Positions 1 through 5,343 of a stretch of DNA of 5,359 nucleotides are shown here, in pieces. The notes below the pieces were generated by a model. The model saw nothing but the letters and a program-made list of their open reading frames with translations, ran no database searches and was not told the origin of the DNA. A program made the translations under genes and the position numbers. This stretch comes from Clostridia bacterium (GTDB lineage Bacteria; Bacillota; Clostridia; Oscillospirales; Acutalibacteraceae). Every line of letters begins with the position of its first letter. Position 1 is the first letter of the stretch. The DNA lies in contig CAAGHB010000015.1 in NCBI GenBank assembly GCA_900769535.1, positions 1 through 5,359 on the forward strand, written 5' to 3'.

Positions 1-279
1 AAATCCCGCTATGTCGCGGAAGGTGTAGTCCCTCGACGGATAATAAACGGCATTCACTCCGAGCGCCGTCAAATCGTCGAAAAAGCGCGATGCTTCCGCT
101 TCGTCAGCGGCAATTATGAGAGCTCGTCGATCGAGCTCCTCGCAAAGCGACTTTATCAGCACCGCCTTATGAATATGAGAAAGTCCCGTCGCAGCAGCGG
201 GAAAGCCGAGATGAGCAAGCACCCCTTTCAGCTCGCGATATTCGGGCAATTTACCCATTAGCGCCGATACAAACTGCAT
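1..279 (-). CDS. mfd: Transcription-repair coupling factor Mfd, N-terminal fragment (cut by window edge)
   Basis: Reading leftward from ATG 279 gives 93 uninterrupted codons to the window edge, so only the N-terminus is present; full Mfd proteins are about 1,150 residues. Mfd is a cytoplasmic ATP-driven DNA translocase that removes RNA polymerase stalled at lesions and recruits UvrA. The visible part matches the UvrB-like domain at the Mfd N-terminus: a GLSHIHKAVLIKSLCEEL stretch (about residues 32-49) where the family has its degenerate Walker-A-like GLSGSxKAxL segment, then a hydrophobic strand ALIIAADEAEA, and a YYPSRDYTFRDI segment (about 80-91) like the family's FPARD region. The motor domains lie outside the window. 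The start is supported by AAAGGAG (287-293, read on the minus strand) 7 nt upstream. It follows pth by 43 bases with no terminator, so the two are probably cotranscribed. The pth-mfd order is common in Bacillota and supports the call. Confidence 0.87.
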   Translation of the reverse strand, partial: MQFVSALMGKLPEYRELKGVLAHLGFPAAATGLSHIHKAVLIKSLCEELDRRALIIAADEAEASRFFDDLTALGVNAVYYPSRDYTFRDIAGF

Positions 280-322
280 AAACGGTCTCCTTTCCCCTTA
301 AATTTTCGGTATAATTATGCAA

Positions 323-925
323 TTACGAATTAAATTTATTCATCGCCGTATCAATCTTTTCGCCGACGATGAGTTTTATCGCGTCGCAGGCATTTTTTGC
401 CGCCGATTTAAGCGGCTCGACCTCGTCATTTTTGAAACGCGACAGTACCCACGCGGCAAGATCGTATTCGGGATGCGGCTTTTTACCGACGCCCATTTTT
501 ATACGGGCGAAATTGTCACTTTGGAGCTGATAAATTATACTTTTCAGCCCGTTGTGGCCCCCGTCGCTTCCCTTTCGCTTTATGCGAAGCTTGCCGACGT
601 CAAGCGAAATATCGTCCGAGATAACGATTATTCTTTCGGCAGGAATTTTATAAAATGCGGCGGCATCTCTTACTGCCTCACCCGAATTATTCATATAGGT
701 TTGCGGCTTCATAAGAATACATTTTTTATCCCCGATTTGAGCCGTGCCGTAAAGCGATTTGAATTTCAGCTTTGTGACGGCGCACGAACACTCATCGGCA
801 AGCATGTCGATAACGATAAAGCCCGCATTATGACGAGTTGCCTCGTATTCGCCTCCGGGATTTCCAAGCCCTACGATTATATAGTCGATATTACCTGTCG
901 GCATTTTCTTTTTTCCGAAAAACAT
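323..925 (-). CDS. pth: Peptidyl-tRNA hydrolase (Pth, bacterial type)
   Basis: A complete 200-residue protein that hydrolyses the ester bond of peptidyl-tRNAs released from stalled ribosomes, recycling tRNA in the cytoplasm; it is normally essential. Family motifs are clear: IVGLGNPG (17-24), TRHNAGF (30-36), MKPQTYMNNSG (72-82), ISDDISLDVGKLRIKRKGS (102-120) and GGHNGLKSI (122-130). The residues equivalent to E. coli Asn10, His20, Asn68, Asp93 and Asn114 are present as N22, H32, N79, D104 and N125, so the enzyme should be active. The N-terminus carries about 12 extra residues (MFFGKKKMPTGN) compared with E. coli. That start is supported by AGGGGAG (931-937) 5 nt upstream of ATG 925; Met8 (904) is an alternative with no comparable site. 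Length is close to the usual 185-200. It is the first gene of a leftward unit with mfd, and a promoter is predicted at 991-1019. The long open frame on the opposite strand is a shadow. Confidence 0.97.
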   Translation of the reverse strand: MFFGKKKMPTGNIDYIIVGLGNPGGEYEATRHNAGFIVIDMLADECSCAVTKLKFKSLYGTAQIGDKKCILMKPQTYMNNSGEAVRDAAAFYKIPAERIIVISDDISLDVGKLRIKRKGSDGGHNGLKSIIYQLQSDNFARIKMGVGKKPHPEYDLAAWVLSRFKNDEVEPLKSAAKNACDAIKLIVGEKIDTAMNKFNS

Positions 926-990
926 AACTACTCCCCTAATGAATTTTTATACATAAATCAGTTTTTTATTCTCATCATTTTCCATTTTAC

Positions 991-1019
991 ATTATGACCG
1001 ATTGTTTCGTCTTTTTCAA
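991..1019 (-). promoter_or_regulatory. Predicted sigma-A promoter for pth-mfd
   Basis: On the minus strand, TTGAAA (1019-1014) and CATAAT (996-991) are separated by exactly 17 bases. They match the -35 and -10 consensus at 5/6 positions each. The start site would fall near 984, giving a 5' leader of about 58 nt before ATG 925. A perfect TTGACA lies further upstream (1046-1041) but has no -10 box at a usable distance. Called by inspection only. Confidence 0.6.
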
Positions 1020-1137
1020 GCACAATATGACCCTTTTTAATGTCAAAAATACAATAAATAAGCGAAAATAACTAAATTTCGGGTTTTATGCGGCGTAACT
1101 TTGTTGAAAAAAATACCATCAAATCGTAAATTTAATG

Positions 1138-1166
1138 TAGAAAAATTTTTCAATGTCTGTTATAAT
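1138..1166 (+). promoter_or_regulatory. Predicted sigma-A promoter with extended -10 for ppdK
   Basis: A perfect TATAAT (1161-1166) is preceded by TG and one base (TGTTATAAT), an extended -10. At 17-bp spacing lies TAGAAA (1138-1143), a 4/6 match to the -35 consensus. Transcription would begin near 1173, leaving a leader of about 72 nt. The optimal -10 agrees with the high-expression codon use of ppdK. Confidence 0.75.
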
Positions 1167-1229
1167 ATGAAAGATATTGCGTGCGGACAAGCCGCCAAGT
1201 ATCGCTTTTTAACATTGTTATCTATTTTT

Positions 1230-1236
1230 AGGAGGT
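1230..1236 (+). promoter_or_regulatory. Strong ribosome binding site of ppdK
   Basis: AGGAGGT lies 9 bases before ATG 1246. It is a near-perfect complement to the 3' end of 16S rRNA and fixes the start of ppdK. Confidence 0.9.
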
Positions 1237-1245
1237 AAATATCAC

Positions 1246-3876
1246 ATGGCAAAAAAGTATTGCTACCTGTTCTCAGAGGGTAACGCTGACATGCGTGAGC
1301 TCCTCGGCGGTAAGGGTGCTAACCTTGCCGAGATGACCAAAATCGGTCTCCCCGTTCCTCAGGGCTTCACAGTTTCTACCGAAGCTTGTACCCAGTACTA
1401 TGAGGATGGCAGAAAAATCAACGCAGAAATCCAGGAAGAAATCATGCAGAGCATCGTTAAGATGGAAGAAATCTGCGGCAAGAAGTTCGGCGATTTAGAA
1501 AATCCGCTTCTCGTTTCAGTTCGTTCGGGCGCTCGTGCTTCGATGCCCGGTATGATGGACACAATCCTCAACCTCGGCCTTAACGAAGACGTTGTTAACG
1601 TTATCGCTGAAAAGTCGGGCAACGCTCGCTGGGCTTGGGACTGTTACAGAAGATTTATCCAGATGTACTCCGACGTTGTTATGGAAGTTGGTAAGAAGTA
1701 CTTTGAGCAGCTCATCGACGAGATGAAGGAAGCTAAGGGCGTAACTCAGGACATCGAGCTTACCGCTGAAGACCTCAAAGAACTCGCAGGCCAGTTTAAA
1801 GCTGAGTACAAGTCAAAGATTGGTACAGACTTCCCGTCTGACCCGAAGGAACAGCTCATGGGCGCTGTTGAAGCTGTATTCCGTTCATGGGACAACCCCC
1901 GTGCAAACGTTTACCGTCGTGACAACGATATTCCTTACTCATGGGGTACCGCTGTTAACGTTCAGGCAATGGCTTTCGGTAACATGGGTGACAACTGTGG
2001 TACTGGTGTTGCATTTACTCGCGACCCCGCTACCGGTGACAAGGGTCTCATGGGTGAATTCCTTGTAAACGCTCAGGGTGAAGACGTTGTTGCAGGCGTT
2101 CGTACTCCGATGCCTATCGCTCAGATGGCTGAAAAGTTCCCCGAAGCATTCAAGCAGTTCAACGAAGTTTGCGCTATTCTTGAAGACCATTACAGAGATA
2201 TGCAGGATATGGAGTTCACCATCGAAGAAGGCAAACTCTATATGCTCCAGACCAGAAACGGTAAGAGAACTGCAAAGGCCGCTCTTAAAATCGCTTGTGA
2301 CCTCGTTGACGAGGGCATGATCGACGAAAAGAAGGCAGTTGCTATGATCGATCCGCGTAACCTCGATACACTTCTCCATCCCCAGTTTGACGTTAAGGCA
2401 CTTAAAGCTGCTACTCCGGCAGGTAAGGGTCTCGGCGCTTCTCCGGGTGCTGCTTGCGGTAAGGTTGTATTCACCGCAGAAGATGCAGAAGCTTGGAACA
2501 ACCGTGGCGAAAAGGTTATCCTCGTTCGTCTCGAAACCTCTCCGGAAGATATCACCGGTATGAAGGCATCTCAGGGTATCCTCACCGTTCGTGGCGGTAT
2601 GACCTCTCACGCAGCCGTTGTTGCTCGTGGTATGGGTACCTGCTGCGTATCCGGTTGCGGCGAAATCAAGATGGACGAAGAGAACAAGAAGTTCGAACTC
2701 GCCGGCAAGGTTTATAACGAAGGCGACTACATCTCTATCGATGGTTCAACCGGTAACATCTATGACGGTATCATCCCGACCGTTGACGCTGAAATCGCTG
2801 GCGAATTCGGCAGAATCATGGCTTGGGCTGACAAATACAGAACACTTAAAGTTCGTACAAACGCTGATACACCCACCGACGCTAAAAAAGCTCGTGAGCT
2901 TGGCGCTGAGGGTATCGGTCTCTGCCGTACAGAGCACATGTTCTTTGAAGCAGAGAGAATTGCTGCTTTCCGCGAAATGATCTGCTCCGACACTGTTGAA
3001 GCTCGCGAAGCTGCTCTCAATAAGATTCTCCCCTACCAGCAGAACGACTTCGAAGCTCTCTACGAAGCTCTCGAAGGCAACCCTGTAACAATCCGCTTCC
3101 TTGACCCGCCGCTTCACGAGTTCGTTCCGACCGAAGAAGCTGACATCAAGGCACTTGCTGACGCTCAGGGCAAGACTGTTGCTGATATTAAGGCACTCAT
3201 TTCAAGTCTCCACGAATTCAACCCGATGATGGGTCACCGTGGCTGCCGTCTTGCAGTTACCTATCCGGAAATCGCTGCAATGCAGACAAAGGCAGTTATC
3301 CGTGCTGCTATCAACGTTAAGAAGGCACACGCTGATTGGAACATCGTTCCCGAAATCATGATTCCGCTCGTTGGCGACGTTAAGGAACTTAAGTTCGTTA
3401 AGAACGTAGTTATCGCTACCGCTGACGCTGAAATCGCTGCTGCAGGCGCTGACCTCAAGTACGAAGTTGGTACAATGATCGAAATCCCGAGAGCTTGCAT
3501 CACCGCTGACGAAATCGCTAAGGAAGCTGACTTCTTCTGCTTCGGTACAAACGACCTTACTCAGATGACCTTCGGCTTCAGCCGTGATGACGCTGGTAAG
3601 TTCCTCACAGCTTACTACGACAGCAAGATCTACGAGAACGATCCCTTCGCTAAGCTCGACCAGAACGGCGTTGGCTCACTCATGGAAATGGCTGTTGCTA
3701 AGGGTAAGGCAACAAATACAAAGATGCACTACGGCATCTGCGGTGAACACGGCGGAGACCCTGTTTCTGTTGAGTTCTGCCACAAGATTGGCCTCGACTA
3801 TGTATCTTGCTCACCCTTCCGCGTGCCGATCGCACGTCTCGCCGCCGCTCAGGCTGCAATCAAGGAATCTAAGTAA
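1246..3876 (+). CDS. ppdK: Pyruvate, phosphate dikinase (PPDK)
   Basis: A complete 876-residue cytosolic enzyme that interconverts pyruvate + ATP + Pi and PEP + AMP + PPi. In anaerobic Clostridia it can run in either direction, in glycolysis or gluconeogenesis. The domains are in standard order. The N-terminal ATP-grasp part has GGKGANLAEM (21-30), SVRSGARASMPGMMDT (91-106), FGNMGDNCGTGVAFTRDP (244-261) and LQTRNGKR (334-341). The swivelling phosphohistidine domain has GGMTSHAAVVARGMG (450-464) with catalytic H455. The C-terminal PEP-binding TIM barrel has R561 (GLCRTEH), R617 (IRFLDPP), E746 (MIEIPRA), N769/D770 (FGTNDLTQ) and the acid/base C832 (GICGEHGGDP). H455, R561 and R617 have the same numbers as in the C. 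symbiosum enzyme. Codon use is strongly biased (AAC, GAC, TTC, ATC, CGT, GGT), suggesting high expression. The gene has its own promoter and terminator, so it appears monocistronic. T453 is the position phosphorylated by PDRP kinases in other PPDKs, but no such kinase gene is in view. Confidence 0.99.
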   Translation: MAKKYCYLFSEGNADMRELLGGKGANLAEMTKIGLPVPQGFTVSTEACTQYYEDGRKINAEIQEEIMQSIVKMEEICGKKFGDLENPLLVSVRSGARASMPGMMDTILNLGLNEDVVNVIAEKSGNARWAWDCYRRFIQMYSDVVMEVGKKYFEQLIDEMKEAKGVTQDIELTAEDLKELAGQFKAEYKSKIGTDFPSDPKEQLMGAVEAVFRSWDNPRANVYRRDNDIPYSWGTAVNVQAMAFGNMGDNCGTGVAFTRDPATGDKGLMGEFLVNAQGEDVVAGVRTPMPIAQMAEKFPEAFKQFNEVCAILEDHYRDMQDMEFTIEEGKLYMLQTRNGKRTAKAALKIACDLVDEGMIDEKKAVAMIDPRNLDTLLHPQFDVKALKAATPAGKGLGASPGAACGKVVFTAEDAEAWNNRGEKVILVRLETSPEDITGMKASQGILTVRGGMTSHAAVVARGMGTCCVSGCGEIKMDEENKKFELAGKVYNEGDYISIDGSTGNIYDGIIPTVDAEIAGEFGRIMAWADKYRTLKVRTNADTPTDAKKARELGAEGIGLCRTEHMFFEAERIAAFREMICSDTVEAREAALNKILPYQQNDFEALYEALEGNPVTIRFLDPPLHEFVPTEEADIKALADAQGKTVADIKALISSLHEFNPMMGHRGCRLAVTYPEIAAMQTKAVIRAAINVKKAHADWNIVPEIMIPLVGDVKELKFVKNVVIATADAEIAAAGADLKYEVGTMIEIPRACITADEIAKEADFFCFGTNDLTQMTFGFSRDDAGKFLTAYYDSKIYENDPFAKLDQNGVGSLMEMAVAKGKATNTKMHYGICGEHGGDPVSVEFCHKIGLDYVSCSPFRVPIARLAAAQAAIKESK

Positions 3877-3898
3877 TTAGATTTATAAAGCAAAACTT

Positions 3899-3933
3899 AT
3901 CTCCCTGCCGAACACTCGGCAGGGAGATTTTTT
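3899..3933 (+). terminator. Intrinsic terminator after ppdK
   Basis: A perfect 13-bp inverted repeat (3899-3911 with 3916-3928), GC-rich in its core (CTCCCTGCCGA), closes on an ACAC loop and runs into six T's (3928-3933). It begins 23 bases after the ppdK stop. The minus strand lacks an equally good T-run, so it should act mainly rightward. Confidence 0.95.
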
Positions 3934-3956
3934 GCGTAGAGGTCAATAATTCTGCA

Positions 3957-3985
3957 TTGAGTTTTTATTGTTTTTATGGTATTAT
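3957..3985 (+). promoter_or_regulatory. Predicted sigma-A promoter with extended -10 for the pnuC-like gene
   Basis: TTGAGT (3957-3962) and TATTAT (3980-3985) are spaced by exactly 17 bases. The -10 is preceded by TG and one base (TGGTATTAT). It lies just after the ppdK terminator, so the downstream gene has its own transcript. The start site should be near 3992. Confidence 0.7.
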
Positions 3986-3991
3986 ATAGTA

Positions 3992-4105
3992 AATTCAATA
4001 TCGTTAAACTGCTACCGAGTAGTAGAATGTTAAAAACATTCGTTTGCGCATCGTTAGGTCTTAGAAGATGTGTATGCGAGTGTTTATTTTTTAGGAGTGC
4101 TTAGA
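3992..4105 (+). promoter_or_regulatory. Structured 5' leader of the pnuC-like gene (candidate cis-regulatory RNA)
   Basis: From the predicted start site to the TTG codon there are about 114 nt of leader. It contains two abutting hairpins: CTGCTAC/GTAGTAG (4009-4015 with 4019-4025, one G-U pair) and GAATGTT/AACATTC (4025-4031 with 4035-4041, AAA loop). The two share base 4025, so not every pair can form at once. Further down, TGCGCATC (4045-4052) can pair with GATGTGTA (4067-4074), with two G-U pairs. ATCGTTA occurs twice (4000-4006 and 4050-4056). I do not recognise a known riboswitch class, and there is no clear terminator or anti-Shine-Dalgarno stem, so a regulatory role is only a possibility. 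Confidence 0.3.
4093..4097 (+). promoter_or_regulatory. Ribosome binding site that decides the TTG start of the pnuC-like gene
   Basis: AGGAG lies 8 bases before TTG 4106. The longer reading from GTG 4070 has no purine-rich site at suitable spacing, and this site would fall inside its coding region. It therefore favours TTG 4106. Confidence 0.75.
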
Positions 4106-4786
4106 TTGAAAAACTATTTTTCAAAATTAGAATTATTTTTATGGTTTTCTTCTGTACTATTAATAGTGATTTCATTCTTTTGGTTTGACAGAGAAAACTA
4201 TTTAACCTTATCAGCATCGCTCATAGGAGTCACCTCGCTTATTTTTAACGCAAAGGGAAATCCGTTTGGGCAATTCTTAATGGTGATATTTAGTTTATTT
4301 TATGGGATAATCTCGTATAGTTTTAACTATTACGGCGAAATGATTACATATCTTGGTATGACAATGCCGATGGCTGTTTTTGCTTTAGTTTCGTGGTTGA
4401 GAAATCCTTATAAGGAAAACAGAACGGAGGTTAAGGTTAATTCTATAAACCAAAGGGAAATGGTACTGATGTGGTGTAGCACGGCAGTAATCACTGTGCT
4501 CTTTTACTTTATTTTGGATTATTTTAACACAGCTAATATAGTGCCAAGCACATTGTCTGTCACAACAAGTTTTGTTGCTGTATATCTTACCTTTAGGCGA
4601 AGCCCTCTTTTTGCATTAGCATACGCCTTAAATGATATTGTATTGATTGTTTTATGGGTAATGGCAAGTATATACAACACACGTTATATTTCTGTCGTAG
4701 TGTGCTTTGCTGCGTTTTTGGTTAACGACATATATGGTTACATCAGTTGGCAAAAAATGAAAATCAGGCAGAGTGAGGATAAATAA
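4106..4786 (+). CDS. pnuC: PnuC-family vitamin/nucleoside transporter (probably nicotinamide riboside)
   Basis: A 226-residue integral membrane protein resembling PnuC, a facilitator that takes up nicotinamide riboside for NAD synthesis. About eight hydrophobic helices are visible, roughly at residues 11-27, 33-49, 54-72, 78-97, 118-137, 147-163, 167-189 and 195-215. A polar loop (about 99-117) separates the halves, and positive charges sit at the cytoplasmic-type ends (FRR 163-165, QKMKIR 216-221). PnuC-like features are the YYGEM segment (75-79) leading into a proline-containing helix that ends SWLRNPY (96-102), and the C-terminal NDIYGYISWQKM (207-218), like the family's YxxWxxM ending. 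Length fits the family. The start is TTG 4106 because of the AGGAG at 4093; an upstream in-frame GTG (4070) would add 12 residues. Codon use is AT-rich (TTA, ATA, TTT), unlike ppdK. Relatives carry thiamine, riboflavin or deoxynucleosides, and no kinase or NAD gene lies nearby, so the substrate is inferred from family resemblance. Confidence 0.8.
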   Translation: MKNYFSKLELFLWFSSVLLIVISFFWFDRENYLTLSASLIGVTSLIFNAKGNPFGQFLMVIFSLFYGIISYSFNYYGEMITYLGMTMPMAVFALVSWLRNPYKENRTEVKVNSINQREMVLMWCSTAVITVLFYFILDYFNTANIVPSTLSVTTSFVAVYLTFRRSPLFALAYALNDIVLIVLWVMASIYNTRYISVVVCFAAFLVNDIYGYISWQKMKIRQSEDK

Positions 4787-4819
4787 TCAAATACAGGTTA
4801 GTTGTTTCCCTCTTTTGCC

Positions 4820-4841
4820 GATAGCACCACAGGCTGCTATC
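4820..4841. repeat. Short inverted repeat downstream of the pnuC-like gene
   Basis: GATAGCA (4820-4826) and TGCTATC (4835-4841) form a perfect 7-bp inverted repeat with an 8-base loop. There is no T-run after it, so it is not a terminator by itself. It sits in the 3' untranslated part of the pnuC-like transcript, before the terminator at 4865, and could be a 3'-end stabilising hairpin or chance. Confidence 0.4.
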
Positions 4842-4864
4842 AAGGGCTGATATTAACACAATAA

Positions 4865-4899
4865 AAAAATCCCCATCGAGCAAATCGGTGGGGATTTTT
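4865..4899. terminator. Bidirectional intrinsic terminator between the converging pnuC-like and DUF1622 genes
   Basis: Positions 4865-4879 and 4885-4899 can form a 15-bp stem (AAAAATCCCCATCGA with TCGGTGGGGATTTTT) around a GCAAA loop, with one G-U pair on the plus strand. T-runs occur on both strands: 4895-4899 going right, and the complement of the A-run 4863-4869 going left. It begins 78 bases after the pnuC-like stop and ends 3 bases beyond the stop of the opposing DUF1622 gene, so it can serve both. Confidence 0.92.
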
Positions 4900-4901
4900 C
4901 A

Positions 4902-5270
4902 TTACTCTTTTTCTTCGAGTGCCTTTTTTTCGGCCTTTTCGTCCAGATGCATTTCCCAATGGACAAGGAATGCCAACAAGGCACGAATGACAATGACGAT
5001 ACCAAGTATTGCAAGCTCCTCTAAGTTATGAATAATAACCGTCTTTATAATCTCGGCGCCCATCTTAAATTCCAACGCCAAAGAAAGAGCTTTTCCGAGG
5101 TCGGTAGCTACATGAAACGGCTTTTTTTCAATCAAGCGCTGAACCAATCGCACCAAGGCACGAAATGAACCCACAATGATAATAACAATGCCAATCAGCT
5201 CCAATATGCCGGCTGAAACCTCTGCAATCGGATACAGAAGTTCCTTTAAATATGTTGCGACCTGTCCCAT
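4902..5270 (-). CDS. DUF1622-family small membrane protein of unknown function
   Basis: A 122-residue protein matching DUF1622, a family of small bacterial membrane proteins with no established role that I know of. Counted from Met at 5270, the hydrophobic segments are ILELIGIVIIIVGSFRAL (22-39), a conserved amphipathic or membrane stretch LGKALSLALEFKMGAEIIKT (58-77), and LAILGIVIVIRALLAFLVHW (86-105). A highly charged tail DEKAEKKALEEKE (110-122) follows. The LGKALSLALEF and AEIIKTVII segments are the family's most recognisable part. ATG 5282 would add four residues, but AAAAGG abuts it with no spacing. Met 5270 has GGTG 6 nt upstream and AAGGA 11 nt upstream, so I prefer it; homologue alignment could reverse this. 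The gene converges on the pnuC-like gene, shares its terminator and has its own predicted promoter, so it appears monocistronic. Function cannot be inferred from the neighbours. Confidence 0.85.
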   Translation of the reverse strand: MGQVATYLKELLYPIAEVSAGILELIGIVIIIVGSFRALVRLVQRLIEKKPFHVATDLGKALSLALEFKMGAEIIKTVIIHNLEELAILGIVIVIRALLAFLVHWEMHLDEKAEKKALEEKE

Positions 5271-5314
5271 TTTTTGCACCATCCTTTTGTATAATATAAA
5301 ACTGTATTTTTTTA

Positions 5315-5343
5315 ATTATATCATATCGGTATTTTATATGCAA
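5315..5343 (-). promoter_or_regulatory. Predicted sigma-A promoter with extended -10 for the DUF1622 gene
   Basis: On the minus strand a perfect TATAAT (5320-5315) is preceded by TG and one base (TGATATAAT). TTGCAT (5343-5338) lies at 17-bp spacing and is a partial -35 match. Transcription would start near 5308, giving a leader of under 40 nt. The surrounding sequence is very AT-rich, so chance matches are easier here. Confidence 0.65.

Larger units (their letters stand above)
926..1245. other. Divergent intergenic region between pth and ppdK
   Basis: This 320-base AT-rich gap separates two divergently transcribed genes. It holds the pth promoter and ribosome binding site on the minus strand, and the ppdK promoter, leader and ribosome binding site on the plus strand. 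Between the two promoters (about 1020-1137) I see no coding frame, RNA gene or convincing operator. The ppdK leader from about 1173 contains only a short 4-bp GCGG/CCGC hairpin (1183-1195), too weak to call a riboswitch. Confidence 0.75.

Noticed and set aside
317..997. 226-codon open frame on the plus strand opposite pth
   Set aside because: It is fully antisense to a clear pth gene with intact motifs, has no ribosome binding site and resembles no family. It is a shadow of pth codon structure.
1041..1046. Perfect TTGACA on the minus strand upstream of pth
   Set aside because: No -10 box lies 16-18 bases downstream; the TTGAAA/CATAAT pair at 991-1019 is a better promoter.
1183..1195. GCGG/CCGC hairpin in the ppdK leader as a possible riboswitch or attenuator
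   Set aside because: Only four base pairs with no further structure or T-run, so it is not distinguishable from chance.
1939..2610. 223-codon open frame on the minus strand inside ppdK, and several shorter ones
   Set aside because: These arise from the strongly biased codon use of ppdK. None has a start signal or protein-like motifs, and ppdK itself is unambiguous.
4068..4094. Nine-codon upstream frame ATG TGT ATG ... TAG ending at the pnuC-like ribosome binding site (a possible leader peptide)
   Set aside because: It has no ribosome binding site at proper spacing and no run of regulatory codons. Short frames like this are expected by chance.
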